64,000 nucleotides of DNA, taken from the NCBI GenBank assembly GCA_030323885.1, contig CM059198.1:8640086-8704085 (forward strand), read 5' to 3'. This document shows, one piece after another, positions 42,734-53,104 of the stretch (position 1 is its first letter; the number at the start of each line of letters is the position of its first letter). Both the position numbers and the translations under genes were made by a program. Below the pieces are notes generated by a model. The model searched no databases. It had not been told where the DNA came from and worked only from the letters and a program-made list of their open reading frames with translations. This stretch comes from Branchipolynoe longqiensis (taxonomy: Eukaryota > Annelida > Polychaeta > Phyllodocida > Polynoidae).

Positions 42734-43390
42734 GGGCCGTATGCAGGAGTCAGTGTTAGCGAGCCAAAACGCGTTTAGAGCGGATTTCTGGTTTAGCGCC
42801 AAAAAGTCGGTATGCACGAGTCAGTGATAGGCCTAACACCGTGCGTTTAAGGTCCGCGACACTAACCCTGTTTCATATGACGTTTAAGGGCGGTGTTAGC
42901 GTAAGGTTGTTGCCAAATCTATTCAATATTATCAATATGTGAAAATGATGTTAATATTGTCAAATCGAATGGACGAACGTGAAGTAAACAAATTGCCGCC
43001 GCCGCCGCCGCATGGACGTCGCTTTCCATACTGGCGGCAGCGGCGGTTTGTTGACTGTACCTTCGTCGATTCGAAAATATAACCATTAATATCGCCGCCA
43101 ATGCGGCGGTAGCCTTAATAACGCTTCGAATTTAGGGTTAAATTGATCAAATTTCACTTATTGCATATGTAATTGTGTTAAATATGATCGCATTCAATAG
43201 ATTTGAGCCTAATATATGGCTACAAACGCAGAGGGATTTCCCAAATCAATAAATAAATTCACGTTTAGCTATAATGAAAGTGCTACGCGCTCCTGCATAT
43301 GACTTGACAGAGTTCCCGACGTCGGTGATAGCTAAACGGTAACAGGCTCTAACACCAAACCCCGCTAACACTGACTCCTGCATATGGCCC
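42734..43390. mobile_element. MITE family VIII
   Basis: GGGGCCGTATGCAGGAGTCA and TGACTCCTGCATATGGCCCC are the terminal inverted repeats (inverted identity continues through GTGTTAGCG). Interior: GCCGCCGCCGCCGCC (42997-43011) and CGGCAGCGGCGG on a palindrome. A partial copy is at 47464-47945. Its right end abuts family VII. Confidence 0.8.
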
Positions 43391-43880
43391 CAGGTCACAT
43401 ACACGTTAGTGGATGTAGTTGAACATAGGTGAACATAGTGGAGGCTAACGTGGGTCAAACATGGTGTAAGTACGTTAAACTACGTTGAAATATGTTAAGG
43501 TATGGCAGGTTTTGGTACGGATAAATACGCTATGGTATGGATAAATACGATACGGCACGGATAAATATGGTATGGTATGGATGCTGGTATGTTCAACTAC
43601 GTTCAACTATGTTCAACTACGTTAGCCTCCACCACGTTCACCTACGTCCACTAACGGCTATGTGGCCAGGGCTTCGTCCAAGTACGCTAGAGCATGCTAG
43701 AGCATGCTAGAGCATGCCAGAGCATGCTAGAGTACGCTAGCATCACGGATGCAAATTCAGCCTTTAGCATAGCGCTCTTTTGAACGTGTCCAAAAATTAA
43801 ATCGGACATCACGGCTCACCCACGTTATTACCAAGTTAACACACCAATGGCAATAACTTAAAATGTGATACATGGCCTTG
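43391..43880 (-). mobile_element. MITE family VII, incomplete copy
   Basis: It aligns, inverted, with 53337-53930. Landmarks: GGTCACATACACGTTAGTGG, GGCTATGTGGCCAGGGCTTC, and TTTTGAACGTGTCCAAAA at ~43779. Words are GTTCAACTAC and GCTAGAGCAT. Confidence 0.75.
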
Positions 43881-43984
43881 CAATCCGCTTTACTAGGATA
43901 TAGGGAAAGGAGGAATGTAATGAGGAAGACCAAATGTAAGCGATTAAAATGTCACCTGCTTAATTAATTAATGTACAAACAATT

Positions 43985-44040
43985 ATAATTATATAAATAT
44001 ATATATAATGTATATATATATATATATATATATATATGCT
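43985..44040. repeat. (TA)n tract
   Basis: Alternating TA with one GTATAT interruption. An A2-like SINE tail remnant (GAGGAAGACCAAATGTAAGC) precedes it at ~43900-43980. Confidence 0.85.
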
Positions 44041-44169
44041 GTGGCTACTGATTCTGGAGGAGGCGCGGGGGGTCGTGGGGTCTCAACATTCCATATCTTC
44101 CCCCGCCCTGTTCCCCTCGGACCCCGCCCCCTAGAATGCATGCCTAGATCTGCCTTTGTTCTGTAGTAG

Positions 44170-44925
44170 GCTCACCACAACACCCTCAGTCACACCACCA
44201 CACCTCACACCATCACACCTTCACACCACCACACCTCATGCCACCACACCCTCACATCACCACACCCTCACACCACCACACCACCTCACACCACCACACC
44301 TCACACCATACCCCCACCTCACACCACCACACCCTCATGCCACCACATCCTTACACCACCACACAATCACACCACCACCCCTTACACCTCCACACCTCAC
44401 TCCACACCTTACACCTCCACACCCTCACACCAGTACATCACACCACCACACCTCCACACCCTCACGCGACCACACCTCATGCGACCACACCCCACACTAC
44501 CACACCCTCACCCCTCCACACCATCATGCCACCACACCCTCACATCACCACACCTCACACCACCACACCACAACACCTCATGCTACGACACCATCACACC
44601 TCATACCACCACACCCCATGCTACCACACCTCACGCCACCGCACCTCACACCACCACACCTCACACCACCACACCTCACACCACCACACGTCATGCTACC
44701 ACACCCTCACCCCACCTCACCTCATACCACCACACCTCACACCACCACACCTCACACCACAACACCTCATGCTACTATACCCTCACACCACCTCACCTCA
44801 CACCACCACACCTCATGCCACCACACCTCATACCACCACACCTCATGACGCCTCACACCACCACACCCTCATACCACCTCACCTCATACCACCACACCTC
44901 ACACCACCACCTCACACCTTGCATT
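44170..44925. repeat. CACACCTCA minisatellite
   Basis: Irregular units of CACACCACCACACCTCA with ATGC variants (CTCATGCTACCACA). The block at ~44605-44690 is nearly identical to part of 48300-48380, 3.6 kb away. Confidence 0.92.
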
Positions 44926-45055
44926 CTCTCCCAGTCCCAGTTCATCAACGCTGTGCCAAGCCTACCAGACACCTGCCGAGATGTGCAATTAGGAGAAGGA
45001 TTGACGATATATTTTGTGAATCCATTAGACTTAAAAGAAGAGGGCAGAAAGTGAG
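44926..45055 (+). other. Exon-like repeated segment, copy 2
   Basis: TTCTCTCCCAGTCCCAG precedes an open stretch encoding HQRCAKPTRHLPRCAIRRRI and CESIRLKRRGQKVRK, followed by GTATGG. It shares most residues with 41714-41830. It is flanked by the CACACC array on the left and R1 on the right. Confidence 0.3.
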
Positions 45056-45189
45056 AAAGGTATGGTTGACCTTCCTTCCTTTATCTCAGAAAATGCCAGA
45101 AACTCAAAGGCACCAGACTATGTATCTTTAATCCAACCCGAAGATGTGTTTGAGGTGACATAAATATATAAGCATATATCTGGATTATA

Positions 45190-45398
45190 GGCCGAATGAA
45201 TTAGAGCGTCCATCTCCCGTGTTGGTAGACTGTGGGTTCATGGGTTCGAACCCTGGTCAAGTCAAATCAATTATTATAAAATTTATACTTGTTGCTTCCT
45301 AGCCAGGTGCTCAGGATTATTAGAATAGGGCAAGGAGCAGTGGAATGAGGAAGACCAATTGTTTGCGATTGAAATTTCCCCTGCTTAAACAACTGGAC
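45190..45398 (+). repeat. SINE-A2 copy
   Basis: The SINE-A head and first half of the body switch, after AGGGCAAGGA, to the tail GCAGTGGAATGAGGAAGACC...TGAAATTTCCCCTGCTTAAA. Confidence 0.85.
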
Positions 45399-45399
45399 A

Positions 45400-45634
45400 T
45401 GTCACCAAATGAGACAAGAGGACAAAAACTTAGAATTTGAAATCCCAGGACCATTATTGTCGAGTGAAGAAACACTTTCTCTTCGATAGAGCAACAAACA
45501 CATGGAATAGTCTTGCATCTGAAATAGTCAAAGCTCCATCCGTAAATGCATTGAAAATCAGACTCAATCAAGTTTGGAGTCAGTATCGGAATAGTCAGTC
45601 CTCGCCACTTGACTACTATAAATACGATAGGTAA
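45400..45634 (+). pseudogene. CR1/L2-type LINE ORF C-terminus, decayed
   Basis: After a frameshift the frame reads KKHFLFDRATNTWNSLASEI and VKAPSVNALKIRLNQVW, the standard C-terminal (F)F..R....WNSL...V..A.SVN.FK..L...W block of CR1/L2-type non-LTR elements. It stops at 45632-45634. Upstream remnants (RGQKLRI) are in another frame. It directly follows the SINE-A2 tail. Confidence 0.78.
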
Positions 45635-45691
45635 TATATGGACAGGTTGAATCTGTTAGCAGGTTACGATGGCTAAGTATATATATACACT

Positions 45692-46015
45692 GGACATGAT
45701 GGCCGAATCGGTAGAGTGAAGGCCTCCCGTGTGGGAGATCGGGAGTTCGATTCCAAGTCGAGTCAAACCAATGACTTACAAAATTGATACTTGTCACTTC
45801 CTAGCTTGGCGCTCGGCATTAATAGGATAGGGCAAGGACTGGTTAGCTCAGTGTCAGGGTAACATGACTGAGTGGCATATCAGGTCATGGTGCTGCTGGC
45901 CTGATTTCCCAGTGGGACAGCACTATAAATTCAGCATGAGTGTTCACTGTCAGTGTCACAAGTCAGTAAACATTCTGATATGACCTTAGATGTTGTCAGG
46001 ACGTAAAATTCCAAC
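45692..46015 (+). repeat. SINE-A copy, full length
   Basis: The head GACATGATGGCCGAATCGGT has a good A box, and GAGTTCGATTCC is the B box. Complete body and tail GATGTTGTCAGGACGTAAAA. Confidence 0.87.
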
Positions 46016-46019
46016 ACCC

Positions 46020-46430
46020 AACCTAAGTAATAGAGGGGGTGTAATGAAGTCATAAAAGCAACTTTCGCTGGCCATATTGGATGACATACAGAAGGCTTGC
46101 AACTGCCTACAATGTGGTTATTTACTGATTTGTTGGTTTATTTGTCCCTGTTTTGAGCAGTTTGGCCTCAGAAGTTGTTGCTAAAGTGCTGTAAGTAAAC
46201 ACATTGGATGTAAACTGCCCGGAACCTCCCATAACACAAGCAAACTCTGTTTTACTGCATCCGCATGCATTCACAACATGGCATGGGAGGGTGCTCGTAA
46301 TCCAAGATGGCAGCCTGCTGACCGCTGACTACTAAGTAATGACGTCACATGCACTCCCTCAATATAAACAGAAGAGGATAAGTAAGGATAAGATTAAGAA
46401 TAAGCTACAAATTTCTACAGACTAGCCTTC
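46020..46430 (-). other. Probable intron 1 sequence of the signal-peptide gene
   Basis: Unassigned, non-repetitive DNA directly downstream (minus strand) of the splice donor at 46436. I could not identify the next exon. Confidence 0.35.
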
Positions 46431-46436
46431 ACTTAC

Positions 46437-46518
46437 CATCAGCCACTACCACCGAGTAGTCCAGCACCGACATCAGGGACAGCATCAGCAGCCCCAGCAT
46501 CATCTTGGATCCATGCAT
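46437..46518 (-). CDS. First coding exon with signal peptide (secreted protein, partial)
   Basis: On the minus strand an ATG at 46518 opens a frame of 27 codons plus one base. The peptide is MHGSKMMLGLLMLSLMSVLD followed by YSVVVAD: a short polar/basic start and a leucine/methionine-rich hydrophobic core, ending with small residues VVVAD suited to signal peptidase. The exon ends G|GTAAGTG (intron starts at 46436), a near-perfect donor, phase 1. TATATAG lies at 46559-46565, ~41 bp upstream of the ATG, so the 5' UTR is short. The second in-frame ATGs are inside the peptide. A short signal-peptide exon followed by a phase-1 intron is typical of secreted peptides and small extracellular proteins. 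The mature part is not found in the window, so its function is unknown. Confidence 0.6.
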
Positions 46519-46557
46519 CTTGACGAGGCGGAAGAGAAGCAATAGCAGCTATACTGC

Positions 46558-46565
46558 CTATATAG
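46558..46565 (-). promoter_or_regulatory. TATA box of the signal-peptide gene
   Basis: CTATATAG lies about 40 bp before the start codon on the minus strand in a GGCGCTATATAGGCAG context. Spacing predicts a transcription start about 30 bp downstream, giving a 5' UTR of ~10-20 bases. Confidence 0.5.
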
Positions 46566-46639
46566 CGCCCAAATATGAAGGACCTCTGATTCCCTCAGCG
46601 ATGAACCGTAAATAAGCAGAGCTAAGCGTTTACTGGTTT

Positions 46640-47330
46640 GTAGGTAGCACGACTGGCAGTGGTCAGTCAGGCAATGAGAAAGAAAGAGGTGGTGAGGGAG
46701 GGGTCAGGGGGGTCAGGCCGGGGTCAATCTGCTTATCCTCTCCTCCTCCAGCACCTTTCTTTTGTAGATATATATATGTATGCAGTTCCAGTAGTTAGGG
46801 TTGTGCCTCCAGGGTGTAATGCTGCATGGATATCAACGTGGAGTAGAGCGGGGTGATGGTGTTATAGGTAGTAGTAACAACAAAGGAATTTGAGGGTTGC
46901 GCAGGGGTGGGGGCGGGGGCGGAGTGGGCCGGGTGTTGGGAGGAGGGTGCTGGGAGGTCAGTGATGTTGGGACCGTGGAGGCAGCAACAAGGCTGCTAGG
47001 GACGCCGTGGAGATGGAGGTAGAGATGTGACAGGGGTCACAGTTTTAGCCTGAGTCAGGGTGGTCAATTGCTCCAGGACTTGGTCGTTGATGGGGTGTCG
47101 TCCTTCTCTGTGTTGCTCCAATACTTGGTCGTTGCCGGGAGGTCGTCCTTCTCGGTGTTGCTCCAGAGTCTGGGTGATGGCAACTGGTTCGGCGGTGCGT
47201 GAGGGGAAAGGGGAGTGGGGGTGGGGGCCGCACCCAACTCCACGCGCCTCCCGCCGCTTTCCTCCAGGGTTTCATGGCGAGCCGTTAGGTAGCAGGGCGT
47301 AATATGATGAGAGGCATAAATTACCTATGC
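46640..47330. other. 5' flank of the signal-peptide gene with G-rich DNA and a ~54-bp tandem repeat
   Basis: Positions 47069-47175 hold about two and a half imperfect units with GTTGCTCCA(G/A), CTTGGTCGTTG and GTCGTCCTTCTC. 46895-46930 is G-rich. No coding region is supported. Confidence 0.45.
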
Positions 47331-47463
47331 AAATATTATTCAAGTAAGCTTTGTTATTATGTTATTATATTCTTTGCATCTATTCCTGTAACCTCCTTTG
47401 ATATGTTCTTGGGTAGTTTGGGTTACTGGAGGTTGGGACGCAACCTGTAGAGCGGGAGGTCTG

Positions 47464-47945
47464 TGGGGCCATATGCATTGGGCTGTGTTAGCGAGCCAAA
47501 ACTGGTTTTGGACGTGATTTCTAGTTTAGCGGCGAAAAGTCGCTATGCATCGAGCAGTGTTACGGAAACACCGCGAGTTTAAGGTCGGGTACGCTAACAT
47601 CACTCCATAGGAGGTTTAAGGGCGGTGTTAGGTACCGATTAGGCCCAAATCTATTCAATGCTATCATATTTAACAGAATTACATACTCCAAAAGTGAAAT
47701 TTGATCAAATTAACCCCAAAATCGAAGCGATATGAACGCCGCCGCTACATCGATGGCGATATTCATATTGTCGAATGTAAATAAAACAAATGGCCACCAA
47801 AGTGGTGGCGGCGTTAATATCGCTTCGATTTTGGGGTTAATTTGACCAATTTTATTTGACAGAATAAACACACAAAAAAAGTGAAATTTGGTCAGATTTA
47901 ACCAAAAATCAAAGCGATATGAATGCCGCTGCCGAAATTTGGTCA
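47464..47945. mobile_element. MITE family VIII, right end missing
   Basis: GGGGCCATATGCATTGGGCT, GTTAGCGAGCCAAAAC and AAGTCGCTATGCATCGAGCA match the left half of 42734-43390. The centre has repeated AAATTTGATCAAATTAACC / GGTTAATTTGACCAATTT inverted pairs. It ends against a headless SINE-A. Confidence 0.7.
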
Positions 47946-48165
47946 AATTAAAATTGATACTTGTTACTTCCTAGCCTGGCACCCGACATTAATAACATAG
48001 GGCAAGGACTGGTTAGGTCAGTGTCAAGATAATGTGGCTTAGTGGGATATTGGGTCATTTCCCATTGGGGCAGCACTATAAAGTCGCCATCACTGCGCAC
48101 TGTCACAAGTTGGTACCCGTCCTGATATAACCTCAGATGTTGCTAGGACGTAAAACAACAACAAA
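47946..48165 (+). repeat. SINE-A body without head
   Basis: AAATTGATACTTGTTACTTC through GATGTTGCTAGGACGTAAAA with a CAACAAAC tail. The left edge is the MITE VIII breakpoint. Confidence 0.82.
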
Positions 48166-48184
48166 CAGAAACGGTATGTTGTGG

Positions 48185-48606
48185 GATTCGAACCCTTGGT
48201 TTGAACCCTAGCCGAGACAAACCAATGACTAAAAAATGTATGCTTGTCGGTAATTAGCCGAGCATTTGGCATCACTAGGATATGAAGGATACCACACCAT
48301 CACACCTCATACCACCACACCTCATGCTACCAGACCTCACGCCACCGCACCTCACACCACCACACCTCACACCACCACACCACAACACCTCACGCTACCA
48401 CACCCCAACACCACCTCACCTCACACCACCGCACCTCACACCACAACACCTCACGCTACCACACCCCAACACCACCTCACCTCACACCACCACACCTCAT
48501 ACCATCACACCTCATGCCACTTCGCCTCACACCACCACACCTCATGCTACCAGTGGAATGAAGATGACCAATTGTCTGTGATTGAAATTTCCCCTGCTTA
48601 ATCAAT
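48185..48606 (+). repeat. SINE-A2 copy split by a CACACC array
   Basis: The B box GATTCGAACCC and body run to AGGATATGAAGGA (48288). A CACACCTCA array fills ~48289-48551. The A2 tail follows (CAGTGGAATGAAGATGACCA to CCCCTGCTTAATCAATGAAT). The array replaces only a few bases of the SINE. Confidence 0.83.
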
Positions 48607-48825
48607 GAATGCAAAAGAAAAATCTGAAATTTGGTGAGTTTGCCAATTCTGCAAGTTTGACCGCTCTGTTAAGACAAAAGATTTTCCCAGATTGTGCTCT
48701 GCATTTGACCCTTGCACTGCTACCACCGGGGCGGGGTGATCCGGGTCCGTCCCAACGACTCTTCGTTAAATTGTTGTAAAGTACCCCCCGCTTCTACAAC
48801 TGTCCCACCTGAAAGTTAATCTTTT

Positions 48826-49140
48826 TTTTTTTTTTGGTCCATTAGTTGTTTAAGCAGGGGAAATTTCAGTCATAGACGACTGGTCTTCCTCATTCCACTG
48901 CTGGTCGATAGAAAGCCTGAGCCTACACTTTTACCGACCCAAGGGATTTTTAACCTCCCACACCACATAGACATGGTATGAGAGCAACCAGCCTTTGATG
49001 ACGCTGTAAGTTATACACAGCAGTGGAAATCCAAATTGGCAGAGCTGGGGGCATGGGGAATCGAACCGCCGACCCTCAGATTAGGAGTCTCACCTAGAAA
49101 AAAGTCAGACACTCGAACCACTCCGCCACAGAGAACGCCA
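48826..49140 (-). repeat. SINE-B copy, full length
   Basis: Starts with T14 (the A tail in minus orientation), then GGTCCATTAGTTGTTTAAGC, the body, and the head ending ACTCCGCCACAGAGAACGCC. T6 in the head loop. Confidence 0.88.
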
Positions 49141-49309
49141 CTTCAATCCAAAGATCGAACCGGTTTATCGGTGCCTTTCTATATTGCTGCAGCGCTGCAA
49201 ACAATAACCGTTGTAAGGTTACGAACCACCCCAAAAGAAGCTTTCATCGGACTATGCAACTTTAAGAATGCTGGTAAAATATATTTAAAACACAGTACAA
49301 CGGCTTGTC

Positions 49310-49445
49310 ATACCAAACAGCGCCGGCGTCCTACCCGACCACAGCCAACGCCCCACCCGGCGGGCGGGCGGGTGGACGCGGGCGTCCCACCGGGAATCAA
49401 CCAATCAGAGGCCGCGTAGCCTGTGACGTCACTGGAACGCCCTTC
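49310..49445. promoter_or_regulatory. CpG-rich promoter-like segment (CCAAT + CRE)
   Basis: GCGGGCGGGCGGGTGG, then CAACCAATCAGAGGCCG (CCAAT box, ~49397) and TGTGACGTCACTGG (palindromic CRE, ~49424). The GC-rich island stands out from AT-rich surroundings. No downstream gene is identified. Confidence 0.4.
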
Positions 49446-49541
49446 TGACCCTTGATTCATCCCCCGCAGTGATGTCATTTTTCTGTGTTTGTGTGTGGTT
49501 AAAAAAATGTTTGATTCATTTATTTATTTTGTGTAGCCTAA

Positions 49542-50167
49542 AGCTGAGATTCCTTACACGCGGTATGCGTTCTGCGAATCCGAATGCGAATGCGGCAAAA
49601 AATCGAAACGCCTTGAAGTCAATGGGCTGCAACCCTTACATGCGGTATGCGAATGCGAATGCGAATGCGAATGCGAATGCGAATGCGAATGCGAATGCGA
49701 CAACTCGATCGGTCCCTGTAGCGATCGGTCCGGCATGCGGTATGCGGCACGCAGGGTGTGAATAAAAACCTAAGTCTGTTGTGTCCATTAGTTTAACACT
49801 AGGAGAGGCGACTGAGCATTGTGGAACGGTCACGCACAAGGCTTCTGAGTGGAAACATATGGTAGTGGTGGTGGTGAGGGTTCGGGTTGGTAAAAATGCT
49901 ACCAGAGCCACAAAAATATGAATACTTATCTATAATTTGGTACTTGTAAAGGTAGGAACCTCCAGGTGACATACCAAGAGTTACAGACATATACATGCCA
50001 TATTAGGCCATGTACAGTGCAGTATGGAGTATACTTGTTTATTTTTATTTTTTAAATATAGCCAGTCGTGTGCCGCATGCCGCATGCCGCATACCGCGTA
50101 GAAGGAATCTTCCCATTCGCATGCCGCATGCCGCATGCCGCATACCGTGTGTAAGGAATCCTAGCTT
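49542..50167. mobile_element. MITE family XI
   Basis: AGCTGAGATTCCTTACACGC and ACCGTGTGTAAGGAATCC..AGCT are imperfect terminal inverted repeats, flanked by TAA and TAG. The left arm carries a (GAATGC)n hexamer array (49648-49700) and the right arm GCATGCC repeats. The centre (49750-50060) is AT-rich and unlike the arms. Confidence 0.75.
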
Positions 50168-50199
50168 TAGCGTACCTTTTTGTGTGTAGGGGGGTGGGG

Positions 50200-50240
50200 G
50201 TGGGGGTGGGGGGGGGGGGGGTCTGGGAGGGGGGGGGACC
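50200..50240. repeat. Poly-G tract
   Basis: GGGGGTGGGGGTGGGGGTGG then G13; possible G-quadruplex. Confidence 0.9.
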
Positions 50241-50337
50241 CCACGTGTTTGTTTCCTTTTTATTATGCGTGGTAGGTCTTAATGGGAAATTGTAGGGCGT
50301 AGCCCCGCCCTGGACAGTCGCCCACGGATAAGAAGGA

Positions 50338-51270
50338 TTAATAGACTAGATCACCTTTCCGACAGCGCATGCGCTGAAAACGGCGCTGGCAGCAAAGGAA
50401 AGGTGTACAGCCATTGAGTTTGCCAATACGCGTAGGGCAAAACTTCGATTTTAGTCCAAATTAATTGTTAAAATACATAACAATTTGGCACAAACATGGA
50501 TGGATGGATGCAATATAATAATATAATGAATATGTTTTAAGACACAACTCTCCACAATTAAACATTTTGAGCTAAGAAACAAACAATTCCAGTCACTTTT
50601 ACAGGCTGATGTTTACATCGCCATTGATTAGACATTAGTAATTCATGTTCTAAATATTAAAATGTCAAATGTGTCAACAACAACTTGTTTCAAAGAAATA
50701 TATAACCAATATCTGATTAACACTACTCATTTTATATTTCTACATATGTCATTAACCTTGGATATAAATAAAAACATGAATAAAATAAGTTAAACTGACT
50801 CTGACTATGGCTCTAACACTAGTCTGAGTGCCCAGATTTGTCCTATGGTTAATAACAGATGTAGAGCTATGAAATGAGTAGGGTTAATCAGACATTATCA
50901 GATATATATTTCTTTGAAATAAGTTTCTGTTGACACATTTGATATTTTAATATTTAGAACAAGAGTTAAAAATGGTGATGTGAATATCAGCCTGTAAAGT
51001 GATTATTTTGTGGGCAATTGTGTTTGTAAGCTCAAAATGCTTAATTATGGATAGTTGTATCTTAAATATATTCATTATATTCATGATATTATTATAATGC
51101 ATGCATGCACCCATGTTTATGCAAAATTGTTCTTTGTTTCTATTAATTTCGAATAAAATTAAAGTTTTGCACTGCGCGTATCTGAAAATTCAATGGCAGT
51201 TCGCATATGTTTTTATGTCAACGCCATTTTCAGCACATGCGCAGTCGGAATTACAAACTCGTCTATTTAT
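50338..51270. mobile_element. Fold-back element FB, ~930 bp inverted repeat
   Basis: The left arm (~50338-50790) and right arm (~50860-51270) are inverted copies: ACAGCGCATGCGCTGAAAAC vs TTTTCAGCACATGCGC, ATTAAAATGTCAAATGTGTC vs GACACATTTGATATTTTAAT, and GGCTGATGTTTACATC vs ATGTGAATATCAGCC. The centre is ~70 bp. A single arm occurs at 30463-30945. No coding capacity. Confidence 0.78.
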
Positions 51271-51273
51271 TAA

Positions 51274-51862
51274 AGGCCCTGTCACACTGCATAAGCATAT
51301 GCCGTCGTATGTAACACACGCTGTCATACGGTGGGAATGTTAAACATGCTCAAAACTACTACTTACAAAATTACTACTTACCCAAAAATACTACATACCC
51401 AAAACTTGTCTCAGCATACACCGGTGGACTTTTAATGAATACTACTTATGCCAAACGTACGCATAACTTGTCTCACCGTAAACCAGCATAAACCAGCATA
51501 CACCGGCGTACACCAGCGTACACCAGCGTACACCAGCATACATCAGCATACACCAAAAACACCAGCATACACATGTGTGCACCAGCATACACCAGCATAC
51601 ACCATTGTACACCAATGTACATCAAAATACACCAACGTACACCAGTGTACAGCAGCATACATCAGTGTACATCAGTGTATGCCAACATACACCACCATAC
51701 ACCACCGTACACCACCGTACACCACCGTACATCACCATACATCACCGTACACCACAGTACACCACCATACACCACTGTACACCACCGGACACCAGCGTGT
51801 TGGAACAAAATCACATACGTTGACATACGCTGATGCAATATGGCACAGTGTGACAGGGCATT
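51274..51862 (+). mobile_element. MITE family VI
   Basis: Ends AGGCCCTGTCACACTGCATA and a complementary CAGTGTGACAGGGCA, with TAA on the left. The core is ~33 units of ACACCAGCGT-type 10-mers (51480-51795). A TGTTAAACATGCTCAAAAC palindrome is at 51337-51356, only ~70 bp from the left end. Confidence 0.8.
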
Positions 51863-52148
51863 TGGCATAACTAGGGTAGCGCAAGGAGTAGTGGAATGAG
51901 AAAGACCAATTGGCCGTGATTGAAATTTCCCTTGCGTAATCAACTACTGGTGCATCACATTATCCTAACACTGAGCCAACCAGTCCTTGCCCTATCCTAA
52001 TAATGTTGAGCGCCTGGCTAAGAAGTGACAATTATAAATTGTTAAGTCATTGGCTTGACTCAACCAGGGTTCTAACCCTGTAGTTTCAAATCCCGCGATC
52101 TCCCAAAATGGGAGATGGGCGCTCAACTCATTTGGCCATCCTTTCTGC
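51863..52148. repeat. SINE-A2 tail (+) followed by SINE-A (-), head to tail inverted
   Basis: 51863-51950: TTGGCATAACTAGGGTAGCG...CAGTGGAATGAG... tail. 51955-52148 (minus): ATTATCCTAACACTGAGCCA to TCATTTGGCCATCC. The two are opposite in direction. Confidence 0.78.
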
Positions 52149-52162
52149 TCACCAGACGTTAT

Positions 52163-52518
52163 TTAAAGCTTCATAGTCCGATGGTTTTGAATTTCCGTAT
52201 TTTTTCTGAGATAGATATATTAGATTGATCACTAGTATATACTTTACACTAGTTTCAAAGTTACTTTTATTTAAAATGGTAAACTTTTGAGATATTTTGA
52301 GTGCAAGCATGGAAAATTAGTTTTGGCAAGCTTGCCAAAACTCTGACCCCATAGACTTCTGCAGTAACAGGTTCTGTTAAATTGACTCAATATTGCCTTC
52401 TATGCAGAAACAAATGCTTAAAAAGTGCATCAGTATCTAAGTTAGATATGTCAAATCAAATCTAGATAATTGGTTTGGTTTTGAAAATTTGATATTTCAT
52501 CGGACTATGCAGCTTTAA
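52163..52518 (+). repeat. R1 element, complete copy (356 bp)
   Basis: Ends TTAAAGCTTCATAGTCCGAT and TCGGACTATGCAGCTTTAA are inverted repeats with TTAA at both borders. The interior holds a near palindrome TTGGCAAGCTTGCCAA. No coding capacity. Best reference for R1. Confidence 0.8.
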
Positions 52519-52659
52519 TAAATGTGTTCTCTTAAATTTGCCATGAAATCACAACAATATAAAATGTAGGTAATATTATAAGAAGTTCTATCAAATTGAC
52601 TTAGTTCCCTTCTGTGCTGCAGCAAATGGTTAATGGGGTTAAATGACCATGGAGTGGTC

Positions 52660-53085
52660 ATTTGCTGTCATTACTGGGGGCGGGGAGGCAGCCAGTGAAG
52701 TGGCCACGCCCACCTGTCAATCACACACACCTCCTCCCAGGAGGCCCCCTTACTACCAGCCAATCAGAGGCTCCCTCTCCCCCACTCTTCCTCGAGCTTC
52801 TGCTTCCCCCTACCTCATCACTCTTCCACTGACACTCGTCAGCTGCACATCTCTTCTAAAAAGGACATGCGTTACTTTGTTCATTTTGTTTGAACCTCTT
52901 CGAAAAACTTGCCCGTTCATAAAAAGAACACTGCCGATATGTTGATGATCAATTTATCATTATTGCATAATTTCAAGCTCATGTCAGACTTCGCCTGCGG
53001 GCCTGTTCAACCGTGAATAATCTAAATGAATATGCCGACGACGACGATTGTCTTGAGAATAAAGTTATGCTAGTCCCACTCCTGC
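52660..53085 (+). promoter_or_regulatory. Possible promoter and poly(A) unit
   Basis: GGGGGCGGGGAGG (~52676), GGCCACGCCCACC (GC/CACCC box), and GCCAATCAGAGG (CCAAT box, ~52760) lie in GC-rich DNA. GAGAATAAAGTTATG (AATAAA at ~53059) follows 300 bp later. No convincing coding frame. Could be an LTR-like cassette or gene edge. Confidence 0.3.
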
Positions 53086-53104
53086 TTCCTCATTCCTCCC
53101 TGCA

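Noticed and set aside
44156..45131. Long histidine/threonine/proline frames
   Set aside because: Compositional product of the CACACC array; only the last ~40 codons resemble a real frame and are discussed separately.
49554..49911. HSHSHS / FAFAFA repeat peptides
   Set aside because: Hexamer array in MITE family XI.
51448..51870. HTPAYT-type repeat proteins
   Set aside because: 10-mer array in MITE family VI.
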